Assembly (NCBI GenBank): GCA_947497635.1
Contig: CANMHZ010000007.1
Location: 1-15,525 of the forward strand
Reading direction: 5' to 3'
Source of the DNA: Helicobacteraceae bacterium
GTDB taxonomy: Bacteria; Campylobacterota; Campylobacteria; Campylobacterales; Sulfurimonadaceae
DNA: 15,525 bases
Part shown: positions 13,700 to 15,525 of the stretch, in pieces
How the letters are laid out: each line of letters starts with the position of its first letter
Numbering within the stretch: the first letter of the stretch is position 1
Position numbers and translations under genes: made by a program
The notes under the pieces: generated by a model
Database searches by the model: none
What the model saw: the letters and a program-made list of their open reading frames with translations, nothing else
Told to the model about the DNA's origin: nothing

Positions 13700-13879
13700 T
13701 CAAACCGCCTGATTAATGCAAGATGTTACATAAGCGTCAACGTCACTTTTTAGAAATACTGTGACACGAGAAGAAAACTTTACGGGGTGTAATTTTCCTT
13801 GTTTTGCGTATAGCCAAACGGTGCTCAATCCTATTCTCATAATTTTGCTTACTTCGGGTGCTCTGTAAAATGTGTTCAT
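13700..13879 (-). CDS. AlpA-like excisionase/regulator
   Basis: A 59-residue protein too short for the supplied long-frame listing but clear on the minus strand: ATG at 13879 preceded by AGGAG, stop TGA at 13700-13702. It reads MNTFYRAPEVSKIMRIGLST, then VWLYAKQGKLHPVKFSSRVT, then VFLKSDVDAYVTSCINQAV. This is the AlpA/MerR-like winged helix-turn-helix: a helix pair with IGLSTVWLYAKQGKL, a short wing with PVKFSSRVTVF, and a closing helix DVDAYV. Such proteins activate or direct excision by P4-type integrases in satellites and islands. First gene of its run and directly upstream of the 78-residue gene. Confidence 0.85.
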   Translation of the reverse strand: MNTFYRAPEVSKIMRIGLSTVWLYAKQGKLHPVKFSSRVTVFLKSDVDAYVTSCINQAV

Positions 13880-13947
13880 TGTGAACTCCTAATATTATTT
13901 TGGAGTTGATAAGTAGGAATGAGAGAGTGAGATGAAGCTATTCAATA

Positions 13948-13969
13948 AAAGGTTACCTTTAAGTTACCT
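13948..13969. promoter_or_regulatory. Palindrome and direct repeat upstream of alpA
   Basis: AAAGGTTACCTTT (13948-13960) is a 13-bp palindrome with one central base; AGTTACCT (13962-13969) repeats its right half at an 11-bp step, and TATAAT (13974-13979, plus strand) follows. The 296-bp gap between the integrase end and alpA holds nothing else clear. Likely operator for AlpA or a repressor, with the alpA promoter nearby. Confidence 0.5.
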
Positions 13970-14175
13970 ATTGTATAATCTCAACATAAATTTTATTTAC
14001 GATCATTTTTATGATTGCGTAATAATTCAACAATAGTAATCCAAAACTTTGGTAGGCATAAGATTATTATTGTTTCTCTTCATTGATATAAATCAACAAC
14101 GCCTTTATTCTATCACGATTTAACTAAAATAGTCTAATACACTTAATTATGTCTATTCTATAACTTTACCTAAAA

Positions 14176-15447
14176 CTATTTTCCTCCTTTCACCCCATCC
14201 AAATAATCCGCCCACCACTGCAACAATTCGCGCATCTGTTCGGTGTAATCGGCTTTGTGGGTGTAGGCTCTTACTGCTTCGTTTCGTTCGTTATGATCTA
14301 TGCAACGCTCTCTTACTTCAAAAGACGCTTTGTGTTGTGTGGCATACGTTTCGGTTAATGATCTAAATGTACCCCTGAAACTATGGAGCGTTTGCTTACG
14401 TCCGTTTACCTCATCAATGAAACCCATTATCCGTAATGCTTTATTTCCTGACTCTTTATTTACGTGTACTTTGTTATTTCTAGCCCCGTGGAATACCCAT
14501 TGCCCCCATCCTGTAATCACTTGGATTTCTTTGAGAATTGATATTGCTTGATGAGGTAAAGGGATTTTAAAATCGGGAAGGTTTTTATTTTTCACTTTCA
14601 TATCTTGACGGGGTATAGTGATAATTGCTTTCTCAAAGTTCACCTGCTCCCATTTGAGGGTACAAAGGTTTTCGGCACGTAGTGGTAGCAACGACACAAA
14701 TCGTAAAACATTTTTAACGATTATTCCCCCATCCCCTTTATAAACGTCAATGGCTCTCAAAAGTTCCCCTAATATTTTCTCATCGGTTATTTTTGCGAAA
14801 TTCTTTTTTTCAGTTTTAGGAACGACGCTTTTATCTATTTTATGGGTGATGTTAATATCGGCGTATTCGTGACTCACTGCATACGTCCACAATCTCACAC
14901 AATCAGCGAAGAGACGTTTAGCGGTATCGGCTGTGCTTTTTGCCTTTTGGGTTATAGCTCTCATTAGCTCCCCGTGTGTAATGTCGCCAAACTGCTTGGA
15001 TGATATTAAATGATGGTTTTCGTCATACGTACAAAAATAGGGGAAAATATCTCGTTCAAAGTCTCTCTTTTTTTTGATAGCGGTAACCTCAACCACTGTG
15101 AGAGTTGATAACCACTCATAGGCTATTTTATGAAACTGCATATTTTCTAACGCTTCGATTTTCTCCTCTTCAAGTTTGACAGCCTCCTTGATCTCTTTTT
15201 TTTCTTGGATGGGGTCAATTCCATTATGTACTTTTGCTTTCAGTTCGTCACGTTTCAAACGTACCTTTGAGAGTGACACGGTCGGGTAGGTTCCTGCTGT
15301 AGTTTTCTTTGGTTTACCGTCGATTGTATAACGTACCTCCCAAACCTTTCTACCATCGGGCTTAATAACGAGCTGTAGCCCGTTCCCATCGGATAACGTG
15401 TACTCTTGTTCACACGCATGCATTTGGCCAGCACTGCGCATAAACAC
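14176..15447 (-). CDS. int: P4-type tyrosine integrase lacking its normal N-terminus
   Basis: Site-specific recombinase of an integrative element, 423 residues as listed. Residues about 16-100 are the DUF4102 domain from EYTLSDGNGLQLVIKPDGRK onward, then a core-binding domain (about 105-205) and the catalytic domain with Arg257 (LLPLRAENL), Lys284 (MKVKNK), His355-x2-Arg358 (LHSFRGTFR), His385 (CIDHNERNE) and Tyr395 (AVRAYTHKADY), so catalysis looks intact. The family normally begins with about 19 residues like PLTD..IK.AKP before this point; here they are replaced by MFMRSAGQMHACEQ. Start options are GTG 15447, ATG 15441 and ATG 15423, none with a good ribosome binding site, and the frame stays open to the right edge of the window. 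The missing residues are encoded at 10362-10418. Confidence 0.9.
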   Translation of the reverse strand: MFMRSAGQMHACEQEYTLSDGNGLQLVIKPDGRKVWEVRYTIDGKPKKTTAGTYPTVSLSKVRLKRDELKAKVHNGIDPIQEKKEIKEAVKLEEEKIEALENMQFHKIAYEWLSTLTVVEVTAIKKKRDFERDIFPYFCTYDENHHLISSKQFGDITHGELMRAITQKAKSTADTAKRLFADCVRLWTYAVSHEYADINITHKIDKSVVPKTEKKNFAKITDEKILGELLRAIDVYKGDGGIIVKNVLRFVSLLPLRAENLCTLKWEQVNFEKAIITIPRQDMKVKNKNLPDFKIPLPHQAISILKEIQVITGWGQWVFHGARNNKVHVNKESGNKALRIMGFIDEVNGRKQTLHSFRGTFRSLTETYATQHKASFEVRERCIDHNERNEAVRAYTHKADYTEQMRELLQWWADYLDGVKGGK

Positions 15448-15455
15448 TTGGCCAG
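15421..15455. repeat. Two TTGGCCAG repeats at the right boundary of the integrase
   Basis: CATTTGGCCAG (15421-15431) and CACTTGGCCAG (15445-15455) lie 24 bp apart, followed by an A-rich stretch and then, at 15494-15511, AGGTGG and an ATG (15511, MTLPI to the window end). Spaced TGGCCA repeats followed by a start codon within about 100 bp are what the end of an IS21-family element looks like; the alternative is chromosomal flank with an attachment site. Confidence 0.6.
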
Positions 15456-15525
15456 TTAAAAAAGTAAAAAATATCCTTGTATCATTGTAACATAGGTGGC
15501 TAAATAAATTATGACCCTGCCAATA

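Overview
The window looks like chromosome from a mesophilic, low-to-moderate GC member of the Campylobacterota (Sulfuricurvum/Sulfurimonas-like). The evidence is a short ExbB/ExbD pair, a LeuC of the compact HacA-like type, an epsilon-type chemoreceptor, and the style of the integrase. This placement rests on protein character only, not on a database search.

Bases 1-1699 hold the 3' part of a methyl-accepting chemotaxis protein, which meets a YfgD/ArsC-like thioredoxin-fold protein tail to tail; the two stop codons share TTAA. Bases 1700-8684 are a TonB-energised envelope metal-uptake island. exbB-exbD run leftward. Divergently, a rightward run holds a TonB-dependent receptor, a DUF4198-type anchored periplasmic protein, a NapH-like polyferredoxin, a DsbD/UreH-like membrane protein and a dedicated TonB. 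All five are spaced or overlapped as one operon. A separate small c-type cytochrome follows. Together they read as: the outer-membrane receptor is powered by TonB-ExbB-ExbD, metal is handled in the periplasm by the DUF4198 protein, and reducing power or metal crosses the inner membrane through the ferredoxin and the Cys-containing membrane protein. The metal is not proven; nickel/cobalt and copper/iron are all possible.

The control of this island is unusually legible. A 19-bp word made of 11-bp-spaced direct repeats (TAACAC...TAACAC) occurs three times, each followed at exactly 8 bp by an AATAAT/CATAAT -10 box. Two copies form a perfect inverted pair between exbB and the receptor gene. The third lies between arsC and exbD and points into the 3' end of exbD, antisense to it.

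Bases 8685-10105 hold leuC with an extended -10 promoter and a possible terminator hairpin. From about 10.35 kb to the right edge there is a compact mobile element whose likely genes are all on the minus strand: a P4-type tyrosine integrase (lacking its normal first ~20 residues), an AlpA-like regulator, a small protein, a probable replication initiator, a HTH protein with an internal 13-residue duplication, a terminase-small-subunit-like HTH/coiled-coil protein and a small unknown protein. It resembles a satellite or plasmid-like integrative element; no capsid, tail or conjugation genes are present.

The most striking observation is at its ends. The missing integrase N-terminus (MPRKVLPLTDKEIKNAKP, with its own ribosome binding site) sits 5 kb away at the other end of the element (10362-10418), in the same orientation, fused to a remnant of an Rpn-type nuclease gene. 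If the ends were joined in a circle the two integrase parts would be contiguous and in frame across a shared CAAATG word. This suggests an attachment site inside the integrase gene, as in SSV-type archaeal viruses, although an IS insertion at the right end is a live alternative. The left-end non-coding region (10419-11164) is rich in 10-12 bp periodic repeats, inverted repeats, a strong terminator, and a possible hydrophobic micro-ORF whose Shine-Dalgarno can be masked.
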